From: Garcia nutans
Taxonomy: Eukaryota > Streptophyta > Magnoliopsida > Malpighiales > Euphorbiaceae
Length of the DNA stretch: 64,000 nucleotides
NCBI GenBank assembly: GCA_947685225.1
Contig: CANTUV010000035.1
Span: 46,438,001 to 46,502,000, forward strand
Direction of reading: 5' to 3'
Shown here piece after piece: positions 1-10,404 of this stretch. Position numbers and translations under genes: made by a program. How positions within the stretch are numbered: position 1 is the stretch's first letter; every line of letters starts with the position of its first letter. Under the pieces are notes generated by a model. The model had not been told where the DNA came from, ran no database searches, and saw nothing but the letters and a program-made list of their open reading frames with translations.

Positions 1-894
1 TCCCTTAAAGCCAAAGAGGTTCTCCTATTCATTTCCTTCCTACATAATATCATTACACACACCATTTATTAATATGTAACCCTAACCATACATATTTTAT
101 TTTGGGGTCACAACAAATTTGGTTCCATACATTTTATTATATCTAGTTTTTCTTTTAGTTGTAATTAATTCCATTTAATTCTATATTCACTTCCACATGA
201 CTTTTACGTGTTGCATGTTGTACATTTTATTTATAATTAACCCATGCAAGCCAACTTACATGTTACGTAATAATTAAACTTATTATTATTAATTTACTCT
301 CGTTTTTAATACATACGTATAAAATTCCAGCTTTTATTTTTATGCTATTTAGGAGTTACTTGCGCATATATCTAACTCTATTTTGATACTAACATAACTA
401 TAATCATAACCCATCATTTTTCTAAATTAAGACTTGAATTGAATTCATATTCCCAAGCTAAAAATCTGGTTTAAGTAATTCAAATAAGTGCAGTATTTTT
501 CACTAAATTTCTATTATTTCTTACTTTAATCAATAAATTTCGATATCTTTAGCAATTAAATTTAAGTAGCATCACCTTTAACAAATTTTGATTAAATCTT
601 TAAGCAAGAACACATAAAAAAATTTATTATAGAATATCATTTTCCTTAATTTTCTAACTATGGCCTAAAAATTAATATAACCAAATAACAATACATACCT
701 TTTCCCTTTGATTAAAGTTACAACGAATTTTTTTAGAGTTTGAATTGGGTTCCAACATTTATTATTTAACTTAATGATTGATGATTGATGTTGGGTTTAA
801 ACATTATTATTACCTATCCCCTCTATAAATATTTATATTTATATTTCGGTTTGAAGATGAGAAATTGGATTGAAATTGTAATCCTTTGAAATCA

Positions 895-1240
895 ACACAC
901 GTCAAATACTAACCTTATTAACTCAACACTTGTCATACTTAAGTTTATTACTCATCTTTATTCCATAGCACTTGTCAAGCTTAACCCAACACTACTTTAC
1001 ACTTGTCTTCACTAATCTTTGAGGTGTTTAAGTCTTTCATTTTCATCTTACATCTATATAAATTCATTATTTAAGGGTCTTCTTAATTTTTTGGGCTAGG
1101 TGAGAAGGAAAAGAATAATCATCTGATTCCAAAAGAAATCGAAGATTTTTTTTGAGAATCCTCCAAGATTTGTTCATTCTTTTTTATCTGCCATATCACA
1201 CTCTTTCAAGAATGGCTGCTTCTAGACAAACTTTCTAGCT
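895..1240 (+). promoter_or_regulatory. promoter-like segment with TATA box and short decayed reading frame
   Basis: Variants of the 9-mer ACACTTGTC occur near 895, 925, 967 and 1001. They are followed by a TATA-like CTATATAA at 1054-1061 and, about 150 bases on, an ATG at 1212 in a good plant context (AAGAATGGCT). The reading frame stops after eight codons at a TAG. This looks like the 5' end of a decayed gene or element. No function is recognised and the call is an inference from layout. Confidence 0.25.
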
Positions 1241-1920
1241 GTCTTTGCACCCCTATCTCCTTTATCATTGAGCAATTATTTAGAGGCCTTAGCCGGTGAT
1301 CCGGGATTTGTTTTTCTCCATGATGACGCTTATCTCCCATCATCTCACAGCCTGAGGAAATCTTTGCATGCATTCATTACCTTTTGAGAGGCCTATACCC
1401 AATAAAAAATGTCTACTTGAGCTTCACACGTAGAAAGTGATTAATCACCATTTCATTTCATTTCATTTTTTATTATTATTTTTTACTATAATGATTATAT
1501 AGATTCCTTAATAATTGCCTTATAATGATGATGTTTCCCATGCACTCACCATCATCATTTCTATTTCTTTACTTAACACGTTACAAAGTCCTTTAATTAT
1601 AAGCTTGGCACTTGTACTTCTTCCCTTTTAATTTCTAAACAATTGTTAACTATTATGCATACAAGTTGCCACCTCTTTCTCATTTTCTCCTTTGATTTAC
1701 ACGTAGAAGATGATTCATTCATCTTCAAATTTGATTTAATTTTATTTCATTGTCTTGTAATAATTACCTAAGGTTTAGGGTAATAATTAATCTCAAAAAT
1801 GCATTCCTTTTTTTTTTTTTCGTTTCTTACTTATTATTATTATTATATAAAATACATATATAATTTAACATTTAATAAGAGTTTTAGTTTCAGCCTAATC
1901 ACCATCTTATAAAATTCCAC

Positions 1921-1997
1921 TATCATCGATTATTAATTTTCAAGTATAACTTAAATGACTATCATCGATTATTAATTTTCAAGTATAACTTAAATGC
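1921..1997. repeat. 39-bp direct tandem duplication
   Basis: The block beginning TATCATCGATTATTAATTTT (1921-1959) is repeated immediately at 1960-1997 without visible mismatch except at the last base. It is a recent local tandem duplication in non-coding DNA. Confidence 0.9.
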
Positions 1998-2334
1998 TTG
2001 GTTTAACTATTATTCAACTTTGAAAAATGCTACCCATTTAAATTCACAATACAACTTATTTAAAATAATAATTTATAGTATTATCATTCAAAATCATATT
2101 TAAGCATAGCACTATAATTAATCTATTCACTCGAATTTATGAAACCCATTTTTATTTATATAATGACATGTCATAAGAATTTTGTCAAGCTAATCTTATT
2201 TTAATTATTTTAATAATTAACTAGTTATTCCTATCGTAACCCCTTTCTTAATTAATAGTTTAATTAATTTTTCAAATATATCTTGCTACATACCTCGTAG
2301 TGATGACATATTTTGGGCTGAGGTACTACAATGT

Positions 2335-2352
2335 GTATATATATATATATAT
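2335..2352. repeat. (TA)n microsatellite
   Basis: An uninterrupted run of TA dinucleotides, about nine units long, lies in AT-rich non-coding DNA. Confidence 0.9.
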
Positions 2353-2929
2353 CAATCATATACATGTACCATAATTTTATACTTTCAATCTCTTTAAATC
2401 CCAACTTGAACGTCCTTTAAAATAATAACTTGGTATAAAATTTATAAATACTTTATATAAAAAATCATCAATTTATTCTCAAAACTCATTTTATGAGTGA
2501 TAACTAAGTTATAATCATTTTCATAATTACTTTTATAGATTAATTATTAAACTTTAATAAAAATAGATCTTCCTTTATATATAAGTCATTTTATGAAGAT
2601 TCACTTTGATAAAAACTTATAAATTTTAAGTTCTTATATTCATATATAAAATAATCAATATGGTCATATACTTATAGTAAAGATTATAGTGTAAATTTTA
2701 ATTTATCATAATAAATCATCAAATTTTTGTTTAATTCAGGCTATATTTCCTTTAGTAAAGCTATCAAATATACTCACATAGTAGAAATTAATTATGTCAG
2801 CTAAATGGATGGCACAAAGAAATTCTATTTTGATCTTTAGCACTCAAATTGAAAGGCATTCAACTTGAATTTTAAATGTATATGATATAGGGATATTTGC
2901 CTAAAGTCTAACAGAACATGACACTTTTA

Positions 2930-3640
2930 GCTACTATCATGAGGCCTTGGGCGACCGCACCTGATATTGAGAAAAATAAAAAGAAATATAGTAGTGTTAT
3001 AGTAGTGTTCGCAATGAAAAGCCCGACCTCAAGGAGGATCACTAAATAGGTAGGCGCGACCATTCCTAAGAGGACACAACCACACCTAAAGATGGAGAAT
3101 TCTCAAAACTCATAGTAGAGGATGCGGTCATTAGTGCATTAAGAGAACAGGCACTAACCAGTTGCAAGCAATCACCCATAAAGATAGTGTGACCACACCT
3201 TAACCTTAAAGTAAAAATCATAAAGTTGGTAATAGAGTTCACAGTCTTAAGCGAGAATTTGAATCGTCTCGATCGTTACAGGTTGTCTGCTAGGTAGCGA
3301 ATGTTCCTCCTAGGCTTACGGTCATGAGATGTGATCTCTCGGTGGCACCTAGGCCAAAGGATGGTCACACCCGATAATCTCTATACAAAAAATATAATCA
3401 TTTTAAAACACCAAATTTTGCTAGTTTTACCCCTCCATCAGTCATAAATGGCTAGTTTTTGGTTTTTTCTCTATAAATACCCACCAACTTAAGTTACTAT
3501 ACTTCTTTTATGATTCTACAACTATAAAATATCTTGATTACCTCAAGAACTCTCCAAAGCTTTACACTCAACTTTCCTTCCAAACTCTCTTCATTCTTCA
3601 CTCTAGTTTGTTGAAATAGCATAAAAGAATAAGATTTCCT
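2930..3640 (+). promoter_or_regulatory. LTR-like or promoter-like segment upstream of a Gag-like frame
   Basis: This segment is noticeably less AT-rich than its surroundings (GACCGCACC, GGCGCGACC and CTCGATCG motifs). It ends in a TATA box, CTATAAATA at 3471-3479, followed by a pyrimidine-rich leader. That order is what an LTR with U3, TATA and R would show ahead of the Gag-like frame at 3628-4220. I found no second copy in the window, no primer site and no clear TG/CA ends, so the LTR reading is an inference. Confidence 0.3.
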
Positions 3641-4220
3641 CCAAAGAGAAAGGCAAGAAAGCCATTGGGATTGTGATTAGAGAAACGAAGCAAGACCCTC
3701 CCTCTCCTCTTCAACCTATAAAAGGTGGGAAGATCCACAAGCCGTACCATGAGACTTTTGAGGAGAATGTGAGGTATGTTATGCTTAAAAAGAAGAAGAT
3801 GGAAGGAATTAATAGACCTTTTAGAGGTATGTTAATTTCTTTGGGGATTAAAGATGAAATAGATATATATTTGGATGTTTTAAGATGGAAGAAGTTTGTA
3901 TTTTCTTATGAAGTAGGATACCCTAGCCAAAGAAAAGAATTTCTTATGTCTCTACAAATAGAAAAAAGCCACAATGTCATAATAGGGAGGTATAAGGTTC
4001 AATTTAAGTTATTTGATTGATATTTTGTTATGACCCTAGACGATTTTATTGGTATTTAGGGATTTACAACTGAGAGCTACAACATATAATGGTTCTTTGT
4101 TTTCGAATCAAACTCTTTACACCTTTTGGAAAGAAATTGCTATAGAAACCTCTTTTTGTTAAGGAATCAGAGGCTAGGCACATCAAATCGCTTGCTCATT
4201 GGATGCTCCATAGGATTACC
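3628..4220 (+). pseudogene. decayed Gag-like frame resembling plant Athila-type ORF-1
   Basis: An open frame runs from about 3628 to a TGA at 4018-4020, with no ATG in frame at its start. It is lysine-rich at first and then has a patterned section with LGIKDEI, YLDVLRWKKF and KEFLMSL, ending near YKVQFKLFD. Past the stop the same type of sequence continues (VMTLDDF, then in another frame SEARHIKSLAHWMLHRI). The series from a small-residue block to a stretch like RFxLF followed by a short hydrophobic segment and an xRYLHR-like block resembles the ORF-1 protein of Athila-lineage retroelements. At least one stop and one frameshift are needed, and it is cut at 4221 by LTR C. Assignment to Athila is tentative; the decay is clear. 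Confidence 0.4.
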
Positions 4221-4620
4221 TATAATATCCCAAATTGTTTTGAAAATTTCTAATTTTTGGAAATTTGATAAAATATATTATAATTAAATTGGATAAATTA
4301 AATTAATAATTTAAATGGAAAATGAAAGGATTTTAAGTGAAAAAGTATAATGTATATGTGAAATATACCTAACATATACTTAATATATACATTAGTCAAC
4401 TCTTTTAAAAGAAAAGTCAAAAGTCTAAGGGCAAAATGGTAATTATACCTTATAAACTTAAAATTATTTAAATAAATTAAAAATAAATTATTTTTGGTTG
4501 GAAGAGGTAATTTGGGGTTTTAAAATAATTAAATAATTAATTATTTATTAAAATAAAATAATATTTATATATGGTCATTTTTTTAAGTGGAAAGAAAGAG
4601 AAAATTAAAATTAGTCTTTT
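4221..4620 (+). mobile_element. Ty3/gypsy family C LTR, left fragment
   Basis: The segment begins TATAATATCCC, one base from the TGTAATATCCC that starts the LARD LTR, with TG mutated to TA. No polypurine tract precedes it, so it is a 5' LTR or a solo LTR. It is interrupted at 4621 by the LARD-type element and continues at 13094. The full LTR end is not seen because an Ogre LTR interrupts it again at 15586. Confidence 0.7.
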
Positions 4621-5457
4621 TGTAATATCCCAATGGGTGCCCTAGAAGTTGGATACAATTGTTGTTTTGATTTGAATTAAATGTATATATGTATTTGCAA
4701 AGGAAATGAGAGTGTGTTAAGAGAATGTATATGTTGTGTATATTGTAATATATATAACATATAAGTTGGTCAAATGAGAAGTCAAGGTAAGAGGATATTT
4801 TAATTGTGAGAAGTGAAATTACCTATGGGCATATAAGAGACAAAGGTTAAGTTTAATGATTGAGGGCAATTAGGTAATTGCTTGGTTAAATTGCTTGGTG
4901 GATATTTAAAGAAGAAGAGAAGTTGAATTTGTATTGTTTTTCTCTCTTCTTTGTTGGTGTGGCCGGCTATCAAAGGGAAAGAGAGAGCAAGAGAGGTCTT
5001 CTAAATCCTAACATCAAATTGAAGGAGGAAGCTAAGGATTAAGTTAGAGATTGGTGAAATTTCTTCAATTGAGGTAAGTACTCACTTGTTTTTCCTTGTT
5101 AATTTTTGAAGTGGTGTTTGAGATAAATTGTGATTAATTAATTTTATGATTTGGTGTGTTATAGATGTGTTTACAAGTATTGAAATTGATTGTAAGCTAA
5201 AGGATTGAATTGGTGTTGGTTTTGTTGTGAAGATGGTAAGTTAAGTGGATTTGGATAGTGAAATATCAAGAGTGATGATGGTCTTAGGGTTTTGAAATGG
5301 TAGATGATTCAATGTGTTGTTAATGTGTAATATTGTGATTAACATGCTAAATAAGTGTTAATGACATGGTTTAATAGCATTTGAATGAAGTTGTGTTGTG
5401 TATAATGTGTTTAAATGCCATTGAAAGAAGTTTGGCCACACTTAGGGTTTTGTTTAT

Positions 5458-5710
5458 GTGAGACACGGCCAAAATAAGAATGGAACACGGCCAAGACCTA
5501 TTAATTTTGGGAGACACGGCCAAGTTGAGGGAAGTTTGGCCGTGTTGGATGGATTTTGGAGAGACACGGCCACAAGCTTGGCCGTGTCCCTTGCCCATGT
5601 TTGCTACTGCCTGAATTTTGTTGAGAGACACGGCCGTGTCCTCTTGCCCGTGTCTGCCTCGGTATGAATTGATGTTGAGAGACACGGCCACAAGCTTGGC
5701 CATGTCCCTT
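5458..5710. repeat. GC-rich ACACGGCC / GGCCGTGT inverted-repeat island in LTR
   Basis: At least eight copies of GACACGGCC or its complement GGCCGTGTC lie within 250 bases. Several are arranged as opposed pairs (for example ACACGGCCACAAGCTTGGCC followed by GTGTC). The copy in the 3' LTR is at 11244-11496. Open frames here on either strand are by-products of the repeat. The island stands out from the AT-rich LTR and could form hairpins or be a transcription-control module. Confidence 0.85.
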
Positions 5711-6284
5711 GGGTGTGTTGGCTACTGTGATGTTCTTTTGCTCTTCTTGTTTTGTGGAGAATGAACACACATTTGATGATGCATATGATTATGTATGAAC
5801 AATGTTATGTTATGCATTGTGAATCATGTGAATGGTAGTATGTTATATGAACAATGTGACTAATATTATAACTTGTATAGTGTGGAAGAGAGGAGGATCA
5901 TCCAAAAAGGTATGTGCAATGCAATTTATTATGATAAATGTTTTACTAATGAATGGTATCAATGTGTCTTGAGAAAGGATGAAATGTGATATCATCATGG
6001 TTGATAATAATGATTGAAATGTTATAAAGGAACATGTTGTTTATATGATGATGAATTAAATGAATGGTGAAGCCATTGTGATTGACTATGATGCTTCAAA
6101 TGTGATGTGAAGCCATTGTAATTGGCTATGATGATTCAATTGTAATAAATGAGGCATGCTTGCCTAGATGATGATTCAATTGTGAATGAAATGGATAATG
6201 AGATAATAAATGAATTGTGTAACTAATGTGTTATTCCATTTTCAGAGTTTGTTGTTGGTGGCATGCCTAATGATAGTAACAATC

Positions 6285-6447
6285 TCTTGAAGTTAGGTTG
6301 GCTAAGTCCTTGAAGCCTAATTGAGATGTTACAACCCTTGAAGCTAGGTTGGATTGGTTCTTGAAGCCAAGTTGGGTTGATGCTTAGCATGCTTTGCTCC
6401 CCTTGAAGCTTGGTTGAACCTAATCCTTGAAGCCTAGTTGGGTCTAT
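6285..6447 (+). repeat. degenerate tandem repeats with CCTTGAAGC core in LTR
   Basis: About six units of 25-35 bases are built on CTTGAAGC and (A)GGTTGG/GTTGGGT. The same block recurs in the 3' LTR near 12070-12230. It is non-coding. Confidence 0.75.
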
Positions 6448-7314
6448 GATAATGATAAATGTGATGATTGAACCAAAGCATTACTCTGAAAATTGAATGG
6501 CATATTAGTATCGTTTGGGCCCGAGTCTGTCGTTGTTGTCAATATGATATATAAATGTTGTAACAAACGAGTAATGAGATTTATGGTTGAATTGGTTGGA
6601 AATGTGATTCATGATTTGTGAATTGTGAATAAAATAATGACATAAAATGATATGTAATATGTACATTGAAATATTGATTGTGAGAAGTAATGTTGGATCG
6701 GTGATTGGTGATAATGATATGATATGTGATTAGTGATAATGATATGGGTATTACTATGTTGATGGTGATTATTAATGATGAATTAGGGTCGGTGAAAATG
6801 ATATGTATATGTTGTATGAAATTTGTTAAGATATGTGAAAGATGCAATTTAAAAAGGAAAACATGATAAGAAACTAACGGTACATCAAATTAATATGTCA
6901 TTATATGTTAGTATTTTTATAATGTATGTTTATATGTTATATTGGTATTACTAAGCTCTCGAGCTTAGTGCAGATGTATAATCGCGCAGGTATCTTGGTG
7001 GAAGATATGAAGTCTTTTGTTTCGCCACAAGAAGAGTAAGAGTTTGTCGAGACCAACTAGAGGGTAATGCATACATGTTAAATTTTAAGTATGATGTATT
7101 TCTGATGAGTGAATATTTATATGTATAAATGGAGTTTTAATTAAGACAATGATTTTGTAAATGATATTTAAATTAACGTAATATGGTTTGAACTCGGTTG
7201 CAGGTTTTTAAAAAAATAACATCAAGTGGCATCTTTATACTTTATATACTTACTGTATGTATACTAGGTATATGTACAGTACTTATATAGGATATCGGGG
7301 TGTTACAATTATTT

Positions 7315-7326
7315 TGGTATCAGAGC
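7315..7326 (+). other. primer binding site, tRNA(iMet)
   Basis: TGGTATCAGAGC, the complement of the plant initiator tRNA(Met) 3' end, lies seven bases after the 5' LTR of the LARD-type element. Confidence 0.93.
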
Positions 7327-10300
7327 TTAGGTTCGAGATTCTCGGCCTAGGTGAAATTAAAAAGAGAAAGTTTTGAAAAACAAAAAGGAAATTAAAAAGA
7401 AGAGTTTTGAAATGAAATTGGTAATACATGTATATGCATTGATACCTAGGTTGGTCTCGAATGTGGCATTATATGAATTGTAGAATATCTGTGGTATATG
7501 AGATGGATGCTAGTGTGTGAATGATGTTTTACATGAATGTAAAGCTAGAGAAAGAAATGATATGAAAACTAAAATAAAATAAAAATATTGGTTAATGTAA
7601 GGAAATATAATGGTGTTGTTTGCATGGTTGTTTTAATGCAAACATTGTGAATCAAATGTGATAATGTGATGTAATATGATAATGATCAAAGACTGAGTTG
7701 ATCACTTGAAAATGTAATGTACGTATAGTATTGCATGTTTGAATCTATATAATTACTTGCCTATGAATGTTGAGGATGATTATGCTTGCATTGACAACTT
7801 GTGCAAAGTCAGGTCGTGTGATAAATTGATAGTGAAAATTGGATTGAGTAACATTGGTTTAAGAAACTGGGAATTGTGATAACTAGACTTGGAAAGTGTA
7901 TAGAAGTTATTGGGCTTAGTGTGTATCTGATTGGATGTAATGTACATGTGTATATTTATGTGAGTGATATATATATGTTGAATAGAAAACAAATGGATAT
8001 GTAAAGTTAAGGTTTTGTTTAAAGGAAAAAGAGATGATATTGGTTGAGTAAGGATATAAATTGGTATGTTTATTGTAATGCAAATATTGTGAATTCAATG
8101 TTAGAAATGTGAGATGCTTGGATATTGTGAAAGCTCATGGTAATGGTGATAATATGTGATATTTGTGATTCTCTTTAAAATGAGCTTAATAATTGGGGAG
8201 AATTTTATGTTTTGATGTTGTTTTGTGATATACATCTATAAGATGTTTTTAACGTAATATTAAGAAAAAATGTGTTTGGCAAATTAAAGTTTAAGTGAAG
8301 TAGTAAGTTGAAAAGTTAAAGTTTTAATGGAATTTGATAAAGATTATTTGGATGTTGATGGTTTAGTGTATATACCATACATGAGTTAGATGAAATGACT
8401 AATATTGCATATGAAAGTATTATGAATTGGGTAATGTGATTGATAGTATGAAAATTTGTCTTGAAGTGAAAAGGGAAGTGAATAAGCAAATGAAGATGAG
8501 CTATTTTAAGTCACTATATTAAAAAGGGGTAAAAGTGGATATGGAAATATATTAAATGATTTTAAAGATGAAAGTGAAAAAGATGTTACATTGGGAATGT
8601 GGTTAAGATGGATGTAAAGTGCTATTATAGTTAGAATGTATATATATATGTGTGTTATGTGAATCAATATTTTATATCATATTGGAAGATTTGGTACTGG
8701 ATGATTTTCGCTGACTCTCTTAAGGGGGAGATCAGGTGTTCAATCTAGAAAGGCGACTTGCACTCATGTGTCTTGGGTGTAAGTCAAATAAGCGAATTCT
8801 GTTGGAAGGCCGTGAGGGTAGTTTAGTACTGTAGCAGCCCAGCCCAGAGGCCCTGAGGGTTTCTCCGGATAGGAATGGCTCAGCAGGTGGACTGGGACGG
8901 TTGTTACAGTTATAAAGGAAAATTTGTGTTGAACTTAAGAGAGATTAGGTTTTGAATTATGTAAAGCTAAGTGGATTATGTGATGGAAGTGAGTATGGAA
9001 TGAACTTGAATAGTATTGGACAGTGGGAATTGTTATGATGAGCATTGAACTTGATGATCATGTGATATTTAGAGTTCTAAAGTATTCACAAATGAAAAGT
9101 TCTATGTAAATATATATATTATAAGAGATTGTAAATGGATTAGAAATGAAGTGACGAATAGAAATTGAATAAGAATTGCATATGATTGAAAATTTTGTTG
9201 GAAAAGTATAGTTAAAAATTATGATGGATAAAGTTGTATCTTATCATTTTATGATAAGAATTTGGTTATAATTATGAAGATAAAAAGGGAAAAGGAAATT
9301 ATGGAAATGTGTTGAGTTATGGGTAATATGATTGAAAGTTATACTAAATATGTTTATGGTATGTAATGAATAAATGAATGGACTTGAGATTTAAGTGAAA
9401 GAACTATTGATAGTAAATATAGTATAAAATTATTATGAGAATTGGTGAGAATGATATTAAGATAATTTGAAATGATTGGTTATCATGATAATTTGATTGA
9501 ATATGAATCGGAAGAGATCAAGAATTGTATATAAGTTTGTCCTAATGGAATTAGGTTATATATATACATATATGAATATTGTGAATTTTTATGATGAATT
9601 TGGATAAATTAATGGTTGGTTGGAATTGAACAAGATTGGAATGTGAGTATATTGTGATAGATAGATCAATTGATCTGGTCTTGGCTAAGAATATGAATCA
9701 TTATTGAGATTTAATGTGTATAGTTGTACCAAGAATGTAATTATTTACATGATGATGTATATGATGTAAATTTTAAAGTACGATTGGATATGAATAAAAG
9801 GGGGGTTATAGTAATTATAAATCATGATGTAAAGGGAAAAGATTTGGTTATTTATAAAATAAGTTGAAAGGTAATGTATTAATACGTAAGTTAAGTGAAT
9901 AGCATGCTAAAGAAGTAACTCTATTTATGTAAAATAAGGAACCTGTTATCAATTGAGGATTGATAAATGTCTATTTGGATAGTGATTGTGATGACGGGAT
10001 AATTAATGCTTAGATATTAACCAATGGTTTCTAAGGTTAAAGTTAAGATAGTAATATCAATGGGGTGAAGGAACAAAATATATGAAATATAATAATTGAA
10101 CGAGGTATAAGTGTGTTATAAATGATCTGATTTTTGTATTAAGATATTAATAGGAAATGTAATGAGTTCTTTTGAATGTTTGATCAAGGAAGTAATAAGA
10201 TATATAAACATATAGAATGACGAGTTATGAAATTTAAAGAAGGTGGTTGATTCTAAAGAGGAGAATTGAAGTTGTATGATTTGATAATATAATAACTTAA

Positions 10301-10368
10301 GAATTTAATTAACTTCATATGGAAGTTAAGATAGTATTTTGTTAAGAATGAATTGTTACGATACTGAT
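7327..10368 (+). other. internal region of LARD-type element, no coding capacity
   Basis: About 3 kb of AT-rich sequence with no reading frame that resembles gag, protease, reverse transcriptase or integrase on either strand. The only conspicuous feature is the GC-richer island at 8700-8905. Because the LTRs are almost identical, the absence of coding sequence is not decay after this insertion. It is the normal state of the element. Confidence 0.8.
8700..8905 (+). other. GC-rich island inside LARD internal region
   Basis: This 200-base block contains TTAAGGGGGAGATCA (polypurine-tract-like), GGCCGTGAGGG, GCAGCCCAGCCCAGAGGCC and GACGGTTGTTACAG. It differs sharply in composition from the AT-rich DNA on both sides. 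The first motif resembles a chromoviral polypurine tract and the last resembles an LTR end, so it may be a relic of an older junction, or a packaging or dimerisation signal. No function can be assigned. Confidence 0.5.
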
Positions 10369-10403
10369 AATTTCGAGGACGAAATTATTTAAGGGGGAGA
10401 GAA
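10369..10403 (+). promoter_or_regulatory. pre-polypurine-tract hairpin and polypurine tract
   Basis: AATTTCGAGGACGAAATT (10369-10386) is a perfect 7-base inverted repeat around AGGA. It is followed by AAGGGGGAGAGAA (10391-10403), the plus-strand primer site directly before the 3' LTR. The same hairpin occurs in chromovirus A at 42332-42349, and a related form precedes the tract of element B. Confidence 0.88.
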
Positions 10404-10404
10404 T

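Larger units (their letters stand above)
1..2929. other. AT-rich intergenic DNA without recognised gene
   Basis: No long reading frame, splice-consistent coding series, RNA gene or complete mobile element could be recognised. The sequence is strongly AT-rich with homopolymer and TA runs. It contains a promoter-like stretch around 895-1240, a 39-bp tandem duplication near 1921 and a TA microsatellite near 2335. It may be old decayed transposon sequence, but I see no diagnostic terminus. Confidence 0.6.
4621..7307 (+). repeat. 5' LTR of the LARD-type element
   Basis: The 2687-bp LTR has TG...CA ends. It carries a GC-rich inverted-repeat island (5458-5710), a run of CCTTGAAGC-type repeats (about 6285-6447), the family-shared motif GGGCCCGAGTCTG near 6518, and a segment near 6955-6990 with CTCGAGCTTAG and ATCGCGCAGGT. 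Comparable modules sit in the same order in LTRs C and A. Confidence 0.95.

Noticed and set aside
1212..1410. Possible first exon beginning MAASRQTF
   Set aside because: It stops after eight codons, and no downstream exon or family match could be recognised. Kept only as part of a promoter-like note.
5371..5770. Overlapping open frames of 69-110 codons on both strands, repeated at 11157-11556
   Set aside because: They lie in the ACACGGCC inverted-repeat island of the LARD LTR. Both strands are open because of the repeat period, and the products have no domain.
6581..6847. Minus-strand frame rich in His, Ile and Thr (also at 12412)
   Set aside because: It is AT-rich LTR sequence with biased composition and no conserved motif. 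Its second copy exists only because it is in both LTRs.
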